From Halobacteriovorax sp. (GTDB lineage Bacteria; Bdellovibrionota; Bacteriovoracia; Bacteriovoracales; Bacteriovoracaceae), in assembly GCA_002716825.1 (NCBI GenBank), contig PBCC01000026.1, positions 1 to 36,495 of the forward strand: 36,495 nucleotides of DNA, in the 5' to 3' direction. Below, in pieces: positions 17,388-25,966 of this stretch (within the stretch, counting starts at the first letter, position 1; every line of letters starts with the position of its first letter). Both the position numbers and the translations under genes were made by a program. Under the pieces are notes generated by a model, which did no database searches, was not told the DNA's origin, and worked only from the letters and a program-made list of their open reading frames with translations.

Positions 17388-18812
17388 TTAACGCTTCAAA
17401 TGAGGGTTGGCAAGATTTGTGCTCGCCGGAAGTCGATTTTGTTGCATTTTTTTTGATTCAAAACGCTTTAAAACGTGGTGCATCTGAAAGCTTTTTGTGT
17501 AGTCCTTGGGCTCTTTGCCGCTTTTGTCTTTAAGCTTCACATCTGCCCCATGTAGAGCTAGCTCTAGGACGGCCGAGTAGCAGTTGGTCTGAGTGGCGTA
17601 AAAGAGTGAACTCTGGCCATTTTCAAGCGCTTGATTGGGATTAAAACCAAACTCAATTAATGTGGGTATTACGGCTGCTTTGCAGTTGTGCGCTGCAAAG
17701 TGGAGTGCATCAAGATTATGCCCTTGGCCGTAAAGCTCCTGCTGGAGAATCGTCTCAAGCATCTTTGGATTATTAGATAAGATGGCAAGCTTAAGTGAGT
17801 TATACTTTTCCTTAAACTTCTTGGGATCAAGTGGTGAGGCGGAAGCAATCTCGTCTCCCGTGAGACTCGCACCCATAGACTTTAGTGTGATGAACGAGTC
17901 AAGATCGCCATTTCTAACAGCAACCAAAATCGGTGTGTATCCAAGTTCATTCTTAGCATTAATATCGTGAATCTTTGTGTCGATGCGCCTGAGCTTCAAC
18001 TGGTCAATCTCATCGACTGCCTGGAAGTAGGGTGTGGGACCATGATTATAAGCAAAATTGGCAGCCTTTTGTTTGAAGGCAATGGCCGGAAAAATAGATG
18101 CCGCAATTAAAAGTGTGGCAAGTGCACCATCTTTTTTCCAAGACCAATAACTTAGATGCTCATTAAGAAAAATATGATGACATCTGTACATTAAGAAAGT
18201 GAGGACCGCGCCGCCATAGAGGATAATTAAAAATTGGTTGTTAATGAAGTGAAGGCCAAGGACCTCAACAGAACTCTTGATGAGAATGAATCCACCGACA
18301 AGAAGCGAGCTACCTAGAATGTAGTTTATTCCGATCTTTTTGAAAAACATAAGAAATGATTCAAATCGACCCGGAACGGATTCAATCCTAGGGTTTTCAA
18401 TATCACCCAAGACTTGGATGGCATTAAAAATACTTATACCAATGAAGTATGTGATCATTAAAAGTGGCCAACTGTGATTAAAAAGAGGGTCTCTAGGCAG
18501 TGCTGAGTAATACACGGTTAGAGTCACGGCGCCAGGGATAAAATAGAGAACTCGACCAAGCACAATGATCAAAATAAGTTGATCTCTTGGAATAGGCATG
18601 GCCGTGTAATACTTAAGGCTGAAGTCTTTTTTATAAGCAGAGCTCGTTACCATTCCCGCAACGAGCGAATACCAAATAATTTGAACAGAATCGACTTTTG
18701 ATGCATCAATTGAAAGGGCGTAGCAAATGGCCAAAAGGATGACTAAAGTAAACCACATGACTTTGGCGTGAATTTTATATTCACTAGTGAGATGATGGAG
18801 AATCAGCTTCAA
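17388..18812 (-). CDS. ABC-2-like permease fused to ankyrin repeats
   Basis: 474 residues. About residues 1-250 are a membrane domain with six or seven hydrophobic helices (near 18-34, 43-60, 77-94, 115-133, 160-180, 190-209, 228-246) and basic loops such as YKKDFSLKYY that point to the cytoplasm. Residues 288-438 are about four ankyrin repeats: ELGYTPILVAVRNGDLDSF, SLKLAILSNNPKMLETI, LDALHFAAHNCKAAVIPTLI and SSLFYATQTNCYSAVLELAL with HGADVKLKDKSGKEP. The gene overlaps the ABC ATPase by 4 nt (ATGA), so it is its membrane partner. A fused ankyrin domain is unusual for such permeases. With seven helices and the positive-inside rule, the ankyrin part would lie in the periplasm; with six it would be cytoplasmic. 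The transported substrate is unknown. Confidence 0.8.
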   Translation of the reverse strand: MKLILHHLTSEYKIHAKVMWFTLVILLAICYALSIDASKVDSVQIIWYSLVAGMVTSSAYKKDFSLKYYTAMPIPRDQLILIIVLGRVLYFIPGAVTLTVYYSALPRDPLFNHSWPLLMITYFIGISIFNAIQVLGDIENPRIESVPGRFESFLMFFKKIGINYILGSSLLVGGFILIKSSVEVLGLHFINNQFLIILYGGAVLTFLMYRCHHIFLNEHLSYWSWKKDGALATLLIAASIFPAIAFKQKAANFAYNHGPTPYFQAVDEIDQLKLRRIDTKIHDINAKNELGYTPILVAVRNGDLDSFITLKSMGASLTGDEIASASPLDPKKFKEKYNSLKLAILSNNPKMLETILQQELYGQGHNLDALHFAAHNCKAAVIPTLIEFGFNPNQALENGQSSLFYATQTNCYSAVLELALHGADVKLKDKSGKEPKDYTKSFQMHHVLKRFESKKMQQNRLPASTNLANPHLKR

Positions 18813-19486
18813 GCAACATCTCCTAGCTTAAATATATTATGAACCTCACTTGATTCGTGATAGCTGGCTTTGCCGTGATCTAAAAATAAGACTCGATCGA
18901 CTCGACCGACTAGATCTTCAGCAATATTGGTGGCTAAGATAAGCGATTGAGTGCGCTTGCGATGAAGTTTTTCTAGAATAGTAAAAAACTTAAGCCTAGA
19001 TTCTGGGTCGAGAACAGCAGTGATCTCATCAATAATCATAAGCTTTGCATTAGTACACAAACCGCTAACTATTTGTGCCTTCTTTTGTTGACCAGTTGAA
19101 AGGCTTCCAATTTTTGATTTGGGAGACATTTCAAAGTAATCAAGTAGCTCTTGCTCTTTATCGTGATCGTAGTTGCGATAAAAGAACGACATATAATCTA
19201 AGTACTCTTGAATCGACATAGAGCGTGGCAGTTTTATATCTTGAGACAGAAAAACTAAATCTTCGGCAACAGATTGAGGTAAAAACTGCGGATCATGCCC
19301 TTGAAAAATAATTTGACCAGAAGTTACGGGTCTAAGACCCATAACAAGATCTAGAAAAGTTGTTTTACCGGCGCCATTTTTACCAAGTAAGCCCAGAAAC
19401 TCGCCCGGCCAGACCGTGAGATTGAGATTTTCGAGAATCAATCGATCTTTAGGAATCTGGTAATTCATATTACGAATTTCAAGCAT
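18809..19486 (-). CDS. ABC transporter ATPase with altered H-loop
   Basis: 225 residues, ATG at 19486 with GGAGG 5 nt upstream. Walker A GKNGAGKTT (about 36-44), Q-loop VFLSQDIKLP, signature LSTGQQKK, and Walker B LMIIDEITAVLD with the catalytic Glu are present, and the size and gene pairing fit the single-domain ATPases of drug- or bacitracin-export type (BcrA/YtrB-like). The switch (H-loop) His expected in ILATHxAED is replaced by Asn (codon AAT at 18928-18926, reading LATNIAEDL). In ABC ATPases this His usually positions the gamma-phosphate, so hydrolysis may be slow or the protein may work as a gated regulator. The 4-nt overlap with the ankyrin permease gene supports a transporter pair. 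Confidence 0.88.
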   Translation of the reverse strand: MLEIRNMNYQIPKDRLILENLNLTVWPGEFLGLLGKNGAGKTTFLDLVMGLRPVTSGQIIFQGHDPQFLPQSVAEDLVFLSQDIKLPRSMSIQEYLDYMSFFYRNYDHDKEQELLDYFEMSPKSKIGSLSTGQQKKAQIVSGLCTNAKLMIIDEITAVLDPESRLKFFTILEKLHRKRTQSLILATNIAEDLVGRVDRVLFLDHGKASYHESSEVHNIFKLGDVA

Positions 19487-19596
19487 TTAGCCTCCGTAAT
19501 CTCTTATCGACCCGTTGTGAGAGAACGTTAGCTGATATATGAACGAGTTCTTGAAGTTGGGGAACGACAAGATGAGATTTTAAACCAGAGGGTGTA

Positions 19597-20706
19597 ATGC
19601 GCTTATTTTACATACTATTGCTTGTTTCCGTGGCCCATGCGGCCGATCCATTTATGTTGGAGTCACTTAAACTAGACAAGTCCGTCCGCTTTACTCATGT
19701 AATTCAAGAGCTTGAGCATATTGCGAACAATAAAAAGCATATCGTTTCACTCGGTGAATCGCATCTTCACCCTTACAGCGCCAGAAAAGTTCAAGAAATA
19801 TTGATCGATAGCTACTTAGAAAAGGCGAGCGACTTTAAGTTCTGTTCTGAGAATATTAAGGATTTTCTCGAACATAGTGCGGGCGTAAAACTGCAAGCCA
19901 ATGCAACACAAACATTGGTGACTCAAAATAACTCACCTTCGCAAACTGACTTTAGAAACTGTAAAGATGATAGTGAAGCCTACTTCACATACTCAGGCTT
20001 TTTTCACCAACTACCGTTTGCTAAGCCATTCCCTCTAGAATTTCGCCCATCTCCAGTCATCACAAATCCTAACGAGAATATTAGGGCTCAAGTTAAAAGT
20101 CCCAATGGAATATTTGTTATACAAATGGAACTTGAGTTTGTTGAAATGGTTACACAGGCGAGAATTTTAGCCCGTCCGCCATTAAAAACCAGTGATTTCA
20201 AAAAACTCGTGAATACTCTTAGTGAAAAAGTAATGGCCATTAAGAATAAACAGGAAATTATTTTTGAAGCAGATCATCCTGCCCGAACCAAAACAGCACT
20301 TGCCTTTGGTAAGGACGGACTCTTTTCTTTAACAGATGATGCTTACCTTGTTGTTACAGATTTAGCGTATAGAAAAGAGTTAAGACCTTTGCCGTTAGTG
20401 GCAGCACTAAGCCAACTTGAGGATGATGCTCTCTCTAAGCTCTTGATCAAGCTTAACCGTGATCCAGTCTATGTGACAGCAGGAATACAAGAACCAAATG
20501 AACATGGAGAATTGTTCCAAAGTGGTTACGGCACAGTTCCTTGGATGTTTGCCGCCAATTCGACATTTATGGAAATTCGAGTCGCCCCAGGTGAAAATTT
20601 TATTATTAGTGCTGACCCAACTGCTACACAAGCAAGCTGTATTGCTTACAAAAAGCTTGGCCCAAGTCGAGTCGATTGCAATGAATACTTACGAGATCTT
20701 CCTTAG
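19597..20706 (+). CDS. Secreted GESH-motif protein, ChaN/Tiki-like
   Basis: 369 residues, ATG at 19597 with GAGGG upstream. Signal peptide MRLFYILLLVSVAHA with a likely cut after AHA at 15. The motif HIVSLGESHLHP at about 48-59 matches the start of the ChaN/TraB/Tiki-type (haem-binding or metalloprotease-like) superfamily, where G-E-x-H contributes metal or haem ligands. Later parts (LEFVEMVTQARIL, HGELFQSGYGTVPWMF) are not assignable with confidence, and a full family match is not certain. Five Cys residues in the mature protein suggest disulphides in the periplasm. A weak -35/-10 pair (TTGTGA, TATATG near 19515-19541) precedes it. Its stop overlaps the convergent SDR-like gene by 4 nt. Confidence 0.6.
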   Translation: MRLFYILLLVSVAHAADPFMLESLKLDKSVRFTHVIQELEHIANNKKHIVSLGESHLHPYSARKVQEILIDSYLEKASDFKFCSENIKDFLEHSAGVKLQANATQTLVTQNNSPSQTDFRNCKDDSEAYFTYSGFFHQLPFAKPFPLEFRPSPVITNPNENIRAQVKSPNGIFVIQMELEFVEMVTQARILARPPLKTSDFKKLVNTLSEKVMAIKNKQEIIFEADHPARTKTALAFGKDGLFSLTDDAYLVVTDLAYRKELRPLPLVAALSQLEDDALSKLLIKLNRDPVYVTAGIQEPNEHGELFQSGYGTVPWMFAANSTFMEIRVAPGENFIISADPTATQASCIAYKKLGPSRVDCNEYLRDLP

Positions 20707-22064
20707 TCGTATTTCTTTTTTAAATATCGACCAAAGCGTTTCATCACAAAAGAGTGCAGAGGCGCTTGTGTAAAGCGGTATATCCACCAAGGAAGTGTAG
20801 GCACAAACTCGTGGATAGCACTAATCGTCCATTTTCTATTATTGATCTGTCTAAATTCAAGCCAACCGTGATCATGTCTTTTGCATAGAACTCCTCCAGT
20901 GATAAAGAAGAGATGTCTAGTGGAGTTAGATCGCTGCTCTATGTGAGTCAGTTCTAAAAGTGTAAACCCTAAGCACTTAAAATAAGCCTTTTGATTATGA
21001 ATGATCACTTTTATGAAAAACTTAAAAAACTTAGGAAGCCAAAGCATATACTCATTGGCCAGATCTCGTGCTTCAAGACTTGGTAAACTCGGAAGCCTCT
21101 GAATTGAGCGTACATTGTTTTCCTTTACTTCAGTCACTCGATTTTTTTTGAGTCTTTCTAGCTTTACGTCTCTCAAGGCTTCAGTGAGTAGAGTCTCAAA
21201 ACTTTGCTGCTCGAAAGTGCCTAACTCTTTCATGGAGTCTAAATTGGGAATAATTGGATACTTTAAGCTATCAATAAGTGGAGAAGCCAGTTCGATAGGC
21301 GTACCAGAGACTAAGGAGACCCATAGCTTTGAAAAACTTGTCGATTTGATCGGTATCGAAATATAAAATCGTCTAAGATTTAGAAACTTTCCACAACGTC
21401 TTAGCATCTGGGCATAATTGATTATATCTGCACAGCCAAGATCAATACTTCTATTATACCAGGTAGGATTATTAATGACCTTGACGAGGGAAGCGATAAC
21501 TCGACTAAGAGCAACTGCCTGACTTGGTGTTTGCGTCCATGCTGGCAAAATCATCATGGGAAGTCGCTTGAGCAGAAGCTCCATGATTCTAAATGATGAG
21601 CCCTTTGGTCCCACCACCATGCCCGCTCTTAAGGTTGTCAGGGCCGAGTTTCTTGAAGCTAAGATTTCTTCGACCTCAAAGCGACTTCTTAAATGTTCAG
21701 AGAGCTGATCAACTCGAGGAATGATACCCGAGAGATATACAATTTGTTTTATGTTATGGGTTTCACATGCAATAGAGAAATTATCAGCGATGATTAAATC
21801 GTTATCCTCAAATGTCCCTTGCGTCAGTCTTGAGTTTGGTTGCATCGAATGGACTAGGTAGACGGCAAAATCGCAACCAACTAATGCTTCAGTGGTACTT
21901 GTGACTGAAAAAAGATCAACACATCGCCATTCTAGACCCGGATCATCACTTTGAATTGGGGATCGAGACAAAGCAATGACATCAAAGGAGGGGAGTAATT
22001 GTTGAATTAACCAGCGGCCAACAAAGCCGCTAGCGCCGGCAATCGCAATTTTAGGTTTATGCAT
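20703..22064 (-). CDS. NAD(P)-binding SDR/epimerase-like protein with C-terminal extension
   Basis: 453 residues. The N-terminal 280 residues are an extended/atypical short-chain dehydrogenase fold: GASGFVGRWL (about 9-18) is the nucleotide-binding glycine motif, followed by VDLFSVTS, AVYLVHSM, and VYLSGIIP. This is the NmrA/YbjT type with a SGI in place of the Tyr-x-x-x-Lys catalytic pair, so catalysis is doubtful. The remaining 170 residues have hydrophobic and aromatic segments (LWLPKFFKFFIKVIIH, FITGGVLCKR, GWLEFRQINNRKWTISAIHEF), resembling the DUF2867-type domain often fused to this SDR group. Substrate unknown. Start ATG 22064; no clear ribosome site. Confidence 0.75.
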   Translation of the reverse strand: MHKPKIAIAGASGFVGRWLIQQLLPSFDVIALSRSPIQSDDPGLEWRCVDLFSVTSTTEALVGCDFAVYLVHSMQPNSRLTQGTFEDNDLIIADNFSIACETHNIKQIVYLSGIIPRVDQLSEHLRSRFEVEEILASRNSALTTLRAGMVVGPKGSSFRIMELLLKRLPMMILPAWTQTPSQAVALSRVIASLVKVINNPTWYNRSIDLGCADIINYAQMLRRCGKFLNLRRFYISIPIKSTSFSKLWVSLVSGTPIELASPLIDSLKYPIIPNLDSMKELGTFEQQSFETLLTEALRDVKLERLKKNRVTEVKENNVRSIQRLPSLPSLEARDLANEYMLWLPKFFKFFIKVIIHNQKAYFKCLGFTLLELTHIEQRSNSTRHLFFITGGVLCKRHDHGWLEFRQINNRKWTISAIHEFVPTLPWWIYRFTQAPLHSFVMKRFGRYLKKKYD

Positions 22065-22136
22065 GGGTCATTCTTTCATGCTTTTAAGTTAATTCAAGCT
22101 AGATAAATATTTGATTTTTGCTAAAAATGCTCTTTT

Positions 22137-22173
22137 TTGACAAAGATGACAAATAATTTTCATTGTATAGATA
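22137..22173 (+). promoter_or_regulatory. Possible promoter of the HPF-like gene
   Basis: TTGACA at 22137-22142 is a perfect -35, but the nearest -10 (TATAGA at 22166-22171) is 23 nt away. ATGACA (22146-22151) with 16 nt to TAGATA (22168-22173) fits spacing better. AT-rich throughout. Which pair is used is not decided by the sequence. Confidence 0.3.
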
Positions 22174-22236
22174 CAGATTGAGGTATGCTTTTTGCTCGCC
22201 CCAAGAGTGGGGTTTAGTTGACCAGGGAGGTCGTGC

Positions 22237-22542
22237 ATGATGCATAAAAACAACCGCGTAGATTTTGTAGGCTTTACGCCAGATGCAGAACAAAAATGGT
22301 TAGTCGAAGCTGAAATTACAAAACTCTTAGATCGCGCTCCAGGCCAGTCGTCACTTTCGGCCGTGATCTGCAGTGAAGCCGAAGGTTTCTCAGCAAAAAT
22401 TCAAATCAGTTCATTTAGCAATAACTTCGAAGCGTACTCAACTTCAATTGATCTTTACGGTGTCATGAACAAAATTGACACTGAGCTTGGTAATCAGTTT
22501 GCCGCTTGGAAGCGTGAACGGTTTAGACCTCAAGTTAGCTAG
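22237..22542 (+). CDS. Small HPF-like ribosome hibernation protein (tentative)
   Basis: 101 residues, ATG at 22237 with GGGAGG 6 nt upstream. Size and the C-terminal pattern FEAYSTSIDLYGVMNKIDTELGNQFAAWKRERF match the HPF/YfiA (sigma-54 modulation) fold, where a beta strand is followed by a helix with D-x-Y-x-x-I-D...L...Q...K-x-R. The N-terminal strand SLSAVICSEAEGFSAKIQI also fits. The short length lacks the long C-terminal dimerisation domain of HPF-long. If correct, it would bind the 30S A/P-site region in stationary phase or predation dormancy. The match is moderate; an unrelated small alpha/beta protein is possible. The gene end overlaps the convergent glutamate-synthase-like gene by 8 nt. 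Confidence 0.6.
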   Translation: MMHKNNRVDFVGFTPDAEQKWLVEAEITKLLDRAPGQSSLSAVICSEAEGFSAKIQISSFSNNFEAYSTSIDLYGVMNKIDTELGNQFAAWKRERFRPQVS

Positions 22543-24049
22543 CTTCTTGATCGGGGTAGAGTTCAGCGTACGTTCTAGTAACTGTTATGCTGACTCTTCT
22601 CCAAATATGCGAGCGCTTAATTTCCTTCGTATGAAGTAAGCCCATCGCGCCTAAGATTTCAGCTACGGCGTGAACAGTCTCTTGGTGGAAATTCGCAACC
22701 CTCACATACTTTCTTTCAACAACGAGCCCCTTCATCAGGGACTTATCCTGTGTCGCGACACCTGTTGGGCAGGTATTCTTGTTGCACTCCAAGGCTTGAA
22801 TACAACCTAGTGCCAGCATCATCCCGCGTGCACTATAACAAGCGTCGGCCCCGAGTGAGATGGCGCGAACAATATCAAATCCGGTTAGGATTTTTCCAGC
22901 AGCAATCAGAACGATTGTATCCTTGAGCTTGTATTTTCTTAAGTAGTCAGAAGATCTTATTAGGCCGTCGCGAAGTGCTGTGCCGATAGAGTTTGAAAAC
23001 TCGATTGGCGCGGCACCTGTTCCGCCCTCTCCTCCATCAATCGTGATAAAGTCGGGATGAATGCCAGACTCAACCATTTCCTTGCACAGATTTTCAAACT
23101 CCTCTGGAATACCGAAGCAAAGCTTAATTCCTACTGGTTTGCCTCCACTTAGTTCCTTGAGTTTAACTATAAAGTTCAACATCTCTTTGGCATTATTAAA
23201 TGAAGAGTGTCTCGGGGGAGAATCAACTTCTGTAAATGGCTGAACTCCTCTGGCATGAGCAATCTCTTTGGTATTTTTCTTTGCAGGTAATATCCCTCCG
23301 TGACCCGGTTTCGCACCTTGGGAGAGTTTGAGTTCAATCATTTTGACCGAATCAAGCTGAGATCTTTGCTTGAACTGTTCGGGATCAAAGGTACCGTCGC
23401 TGGCACGGCAACCAAAATAGCCCGTTCCAATTTGCCAGATGAGGTCGCCACCGTGCTTTAGATGGTAAGCGCTGATACTACCTTCACCCGTATTATGAGC
23501 GAAGCCGCCAACTTTTGCGCCCCAGTTTAACGACTCAACAGCATTGGCAGAAAGCGCACCAAAGCTCATGGCCGAAATATTATAAATTGATAATGAATAA
23601 GGCTTAGTGCAATTGCCTTCACCAACCATGACTCTTAGTTGATCTGGTTTTATCTCATTTGCATTAAGTGGATGCATAGAATGATTCACCCATTCATATC
23701 CAGGCGCATAAACATCGAGTTGAGTTCCAAAAGGGGTAGTCGATAACGCTTTTTTAGCTCTTTGATAAACAACCGAACGATTAATACGATTGATAGGCGT
23801 GCCGTCGGTGTCGCTTTCAACAAAATATTGATAAATTTTTGGTCTTAAGACCTCCATTACGTATCTTAAACGCCCCAAAACAGGGTAGTTTCGCATAATA
23901 GTGTGATCTTTTTGCAGCATTTCGTAGATGCCCATGATAAACAGTGGCAACGTTACGAGAAGGGATAAAGCTTCCCAAGGCCAATAAAAGGCCCAAGTCC
24001 CTTGAATTGCTAAGACAATTACAGACACGACAATGAATTTTGTTCTCAT
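22535..24049 (-). CDS. FMN-binding glutamate synthase family protein
   Basis: 504 residues. Two membrane helices lie at the N-terminus (about 5-45: VVSVIVLAIQGTWAFYWPW and LSLLVTLPLFIMGIYEM). The rest is the glutamate synthase central/FMN domain: YNISAMSFGALSANAVESLNWGA, HNTGEGSISAYHLKHGGDLIWQIGTGYFGCR, QGAKPGHGGILPAKKN, DFITIDGGEGGTGAAP, and IAAGKILTGFDIVRAISLGAD, then the 3Fe-4S cysteine cluster ALECNKNTCPTGVATQ. It lacks the glutaminase domain and the C-terminal GXGXG domain, so it resembles stand-alone GltB-like proteins of the YerD type. Membrane anchoring and missing glutaminase imply it uses another electron or nitrogen source; its physiological reaction is not established. Divergent from deaD. 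Confidence 0.9.
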   Translation of the reverse strand: MRTKFIVVSVIVLAIQGTWAFYWPWEALSLLVTLPLFIMGIYEMLQKDHTIMRNYPVLGRLRYVMEVLRPKIYQYFVESDTDGTPINRINRSVVYQRAKKALSTTPFGTQLDVYAPGYEWVNHSMHPLNANEIKPDQLRVMVGEGNCTKPYSLSIYNISAMSFGALSANAVESLNWGAKVGGFAHNTGEGSISAYHLKHGGDLIWQIGTGYFGCRASDGTFDPEQFKQRSQLDSVKMIELKLSQGAKPGHGGILPAKKNTKEIAHARGVQPFTEVDSPPRHSSFNNAKEMLNFIVKLKELSGGKPVGIKLCFGIPEEFENLCKEMVESGIHPDFITIDGGEGGTGAAPIEFSNSIGTALRDGLIRSSDYLRKYKLKDTIVLIAAGKILTGFDIVRAISLGADACYSARGMMLALGCIQALECNKNTCPTGVATQDKSLMKGLVVERKYVRVANFHQETVHAVAEILGAMGLLHTKEIKRSHIWRRVSITVTRTYAELYPDQEAS

Positions 24050-24176
24050 GTAAATCTTATCGGCAAGTTAGCAAGCATATTTTACATGTTTGGTGGAAGT
24101 TAAAAATCTCGACAGGTATAACGACCAAAACCAAACGACAGTATTATGCCGTTGTTTAACAAATTGAAGGGTTCCA

Positions 24177-25961
24177 ATGACATTCCAAGACCTAGGTCTA
24201 GAGGCCGATCTATTAAGTGCGCTAACTGAGCGTGGCTACGTAGAACCAACAGACATCCAAGCTAAAGCTATTCCATTACTCATTAGTAAAGATACTGACT
24301 TCGTCGGTCAGGCACAAACCGGTACAGGTAAAACTGCAGCGTTTGCACTTCCAATGCTTCATAAAATTCAAGCAGGTTCAAAAGGTATTCAAGCTCTAGT
24401 TCTTGCTCCAACTAGAGAGCTGGCGAATCAGATTGAGAATGAAATTTCTAAATTTGCAGTTAACAAAAGAGTGAACACTTTCTGCGTATACGGTGGAACA
24501 CCTATTGGTAAGCAGATTGGTGATTTTAAAAGAACAAGACCACAAATTCTTATCGGAACACCTGGTCGCGTACTCGATCTTATTCGTCGTGGTGTTCTAG
24601 ATTTCTCTGAATGTAAGTTAGCAGCTCTTGATGAGGCTGATGAAATGCTCGATATGGGCTTTCTTGATGACGTGAGATCAATTCTTGACTGCATGAAGAC
24701 TGATTATAAAACGTGGATGTTCTCAGCAACTATGCCAAGAGAAATCAGAAGACTTGTTGATGATTATTTAACAAACCCTGAAGAAATTGCGATTCAAAAG
24801 AAAACTTTATCAAATGAAGATATCGAGCAACAGTATTACCTCGTTCGTCCAGGTGATATGCCTGAAGCGATTGCACGCTTGTTTGAAACAATGAGCTCTT
24901 ACTACGCCATCATTTTTTGCCGTACAAAGCTCGATACTAAAAACTTATCAGACGCTCTTAATTCAAGAGGTTTTACGGCCGATTGTCTTAATGGCGATAT
25001 GTCTCAAGATCGACGTGATAGCACGATGGCACGCTTTAAAAGAAAAGATGTCGATCTTCTGGTTTGTACCGATGTTGCCGCTCGCGGTATTGACGTTGAT
25101 GACCTGACTCACGTGATTAACTTTGGCCTACCACTTGATAACGAGTCTTATGTTCACCGTATTGGTAGAACTGGTCGTGCTGGTCAAAAAGGGATTGCAA
25201 TTTCACTTGTGGCTCCACAAGACGAAAGAAAACTTCGCTTTATTGAGCGCATGACAAAAGCTCGCGTTGAGAAAAAGCAACTTCCAACAGCGCAAGAAAC
25301 TCGCGACGCTCTTATTAAGAGACTAAGCGACCGCGTGATTGATTCTTCAAGAGAAGCTGATCTTCGTGATCCAGGTCTTGGTGCTTTCGCTGCCTCACTT
25401 GAAACACTTCAAAAAGATGATTTGATCCGTGCTCTTTATAAGCTCAATGCAGCTGATAAACTAGAACACCTTAAGCGTCGTGAGCGTCTTGATGCTCCTG
25501 AGCGTGGTGGTGCTAGAGGTGCTCGTGTCGATACTTCACCAAATGGTCGTGGCCGAAATGACCGTGGACCAAGAGATAATTCTCGTGGGGCGCGTGATGA
25601 TCGTATGGAAAAAGATGGCAGAAATACACGTCCAGGCTTTAGCCGTTTAGTCGTAAACGTTGGTAGAAACTCAAGCCAGATGCCATTTCGCCAGTTCTTG
25701 AGTGGCTTTGCTCGTGAACTTGATGTGCAAGAGCGCTTCATTCAAAATATGGATATGGGTCAAGATGTAACGACTTTTGATGTGCCAGACCGCTTTGTTG
25801 ATCGTCTAGTCGCAACGAAGGGAATTGTTTTTGGTGATCAAACTCTTCGCTTAGATAAAACAGCTCCTGTTGGCAATGAAAGCAGCAGATCAGCTCCATC
25901 TAAGCCTAGATCATCTCGTCCACGTGCACGTAAATTTGCTGAAAGACGAGCAAACGCTTAA
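24177..25961 (+). CDS. deaD: DEAD-box RNA helicase with DbpA-like C-terminal domain
   Basis: 594 residues, ATG at 24177 with GAAGGG upstream. Helicase motifs in order: Q motif PTDIQ, I AQTGTGKT (46-53), Ia APTREL, Ib TPGR, II DEAD at 153-156, III SAT, V and VI DVAARGIDV and HRIGRTGRAG. A Lys/Arg/Gly-rich linker with RGGARG and RGPRDNSRGARDD (about 450-485) leads to a C-terminal RNA-binding domain RLVVNVGRNSSQMPFRQFL to RLDK (about 488-565), the DbpA_RBD fold that recruits the enzyme to rRNA. The architecture is that of CsdA/DeaD, a cold-shock and ribosome-assembly helicase. First of a four-gene plus-strand run. Its upstream gap has weak -10 elements (TATAAC at 24117-24122, TATTAT at 24142-24147). 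Confidence 0.92.
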   Translation: MTFQDLGLEADLLSALTERGYVEPTDIQAKAIPLLISKDTDFVGQAQTGTGKTAAFALPMLHKIQAGSKGIQALVLAPTRELANQIENEISKFAVNKRVNTFCVYGGTPIGKQIGDFKRTRPQILIGTPGRVLDLIRRGVLDFSECKLAALDEADEMLDMGFLDDVRSILDCMKTDYKTWMFSATMPREIRRLVDDYLTNPEEIAIQKKTLSNEDIEQQYYLVRPGDMPEAIARLFETMSSYYAIIFCRTKLDTKNLSDALNSRGFTADCLNGDMSQDRRDSTMARFKRKDVDLLVCTDVAARGIDVDDLTHVINFGLPLDNESYVHRIGRTGRAGQKGIAISLVAPQDERKLRFIERMTKARVEKKQLPTAQETRDALIKRLSDRVIDSSREADLRDPGLGAFAASLETLQKDDLIRALYKLNAADKLEHLKRRERLDAPERGGARGARVDTSPNGRGRNDRGPRDNSRGARDDRMEKDGRNTRPGFSRLVVNVGRNSSQMPFRQFLSGFARELDVQERFIQNMDMGQDVTTFDVPDRFVDRLVATKGIVFGDQTLRLDKTAPVGNESSRSAPSKPRSSRPRARKFAERRANA

Positions 25962-25966
25962 AAATT

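Noticed and set aside
22099-22293. Short minus-strand frame across the HPF-like promoter region
   Set aside because: It overlaps the start of a better supported gene, has no ribosome site and no family resemblance.
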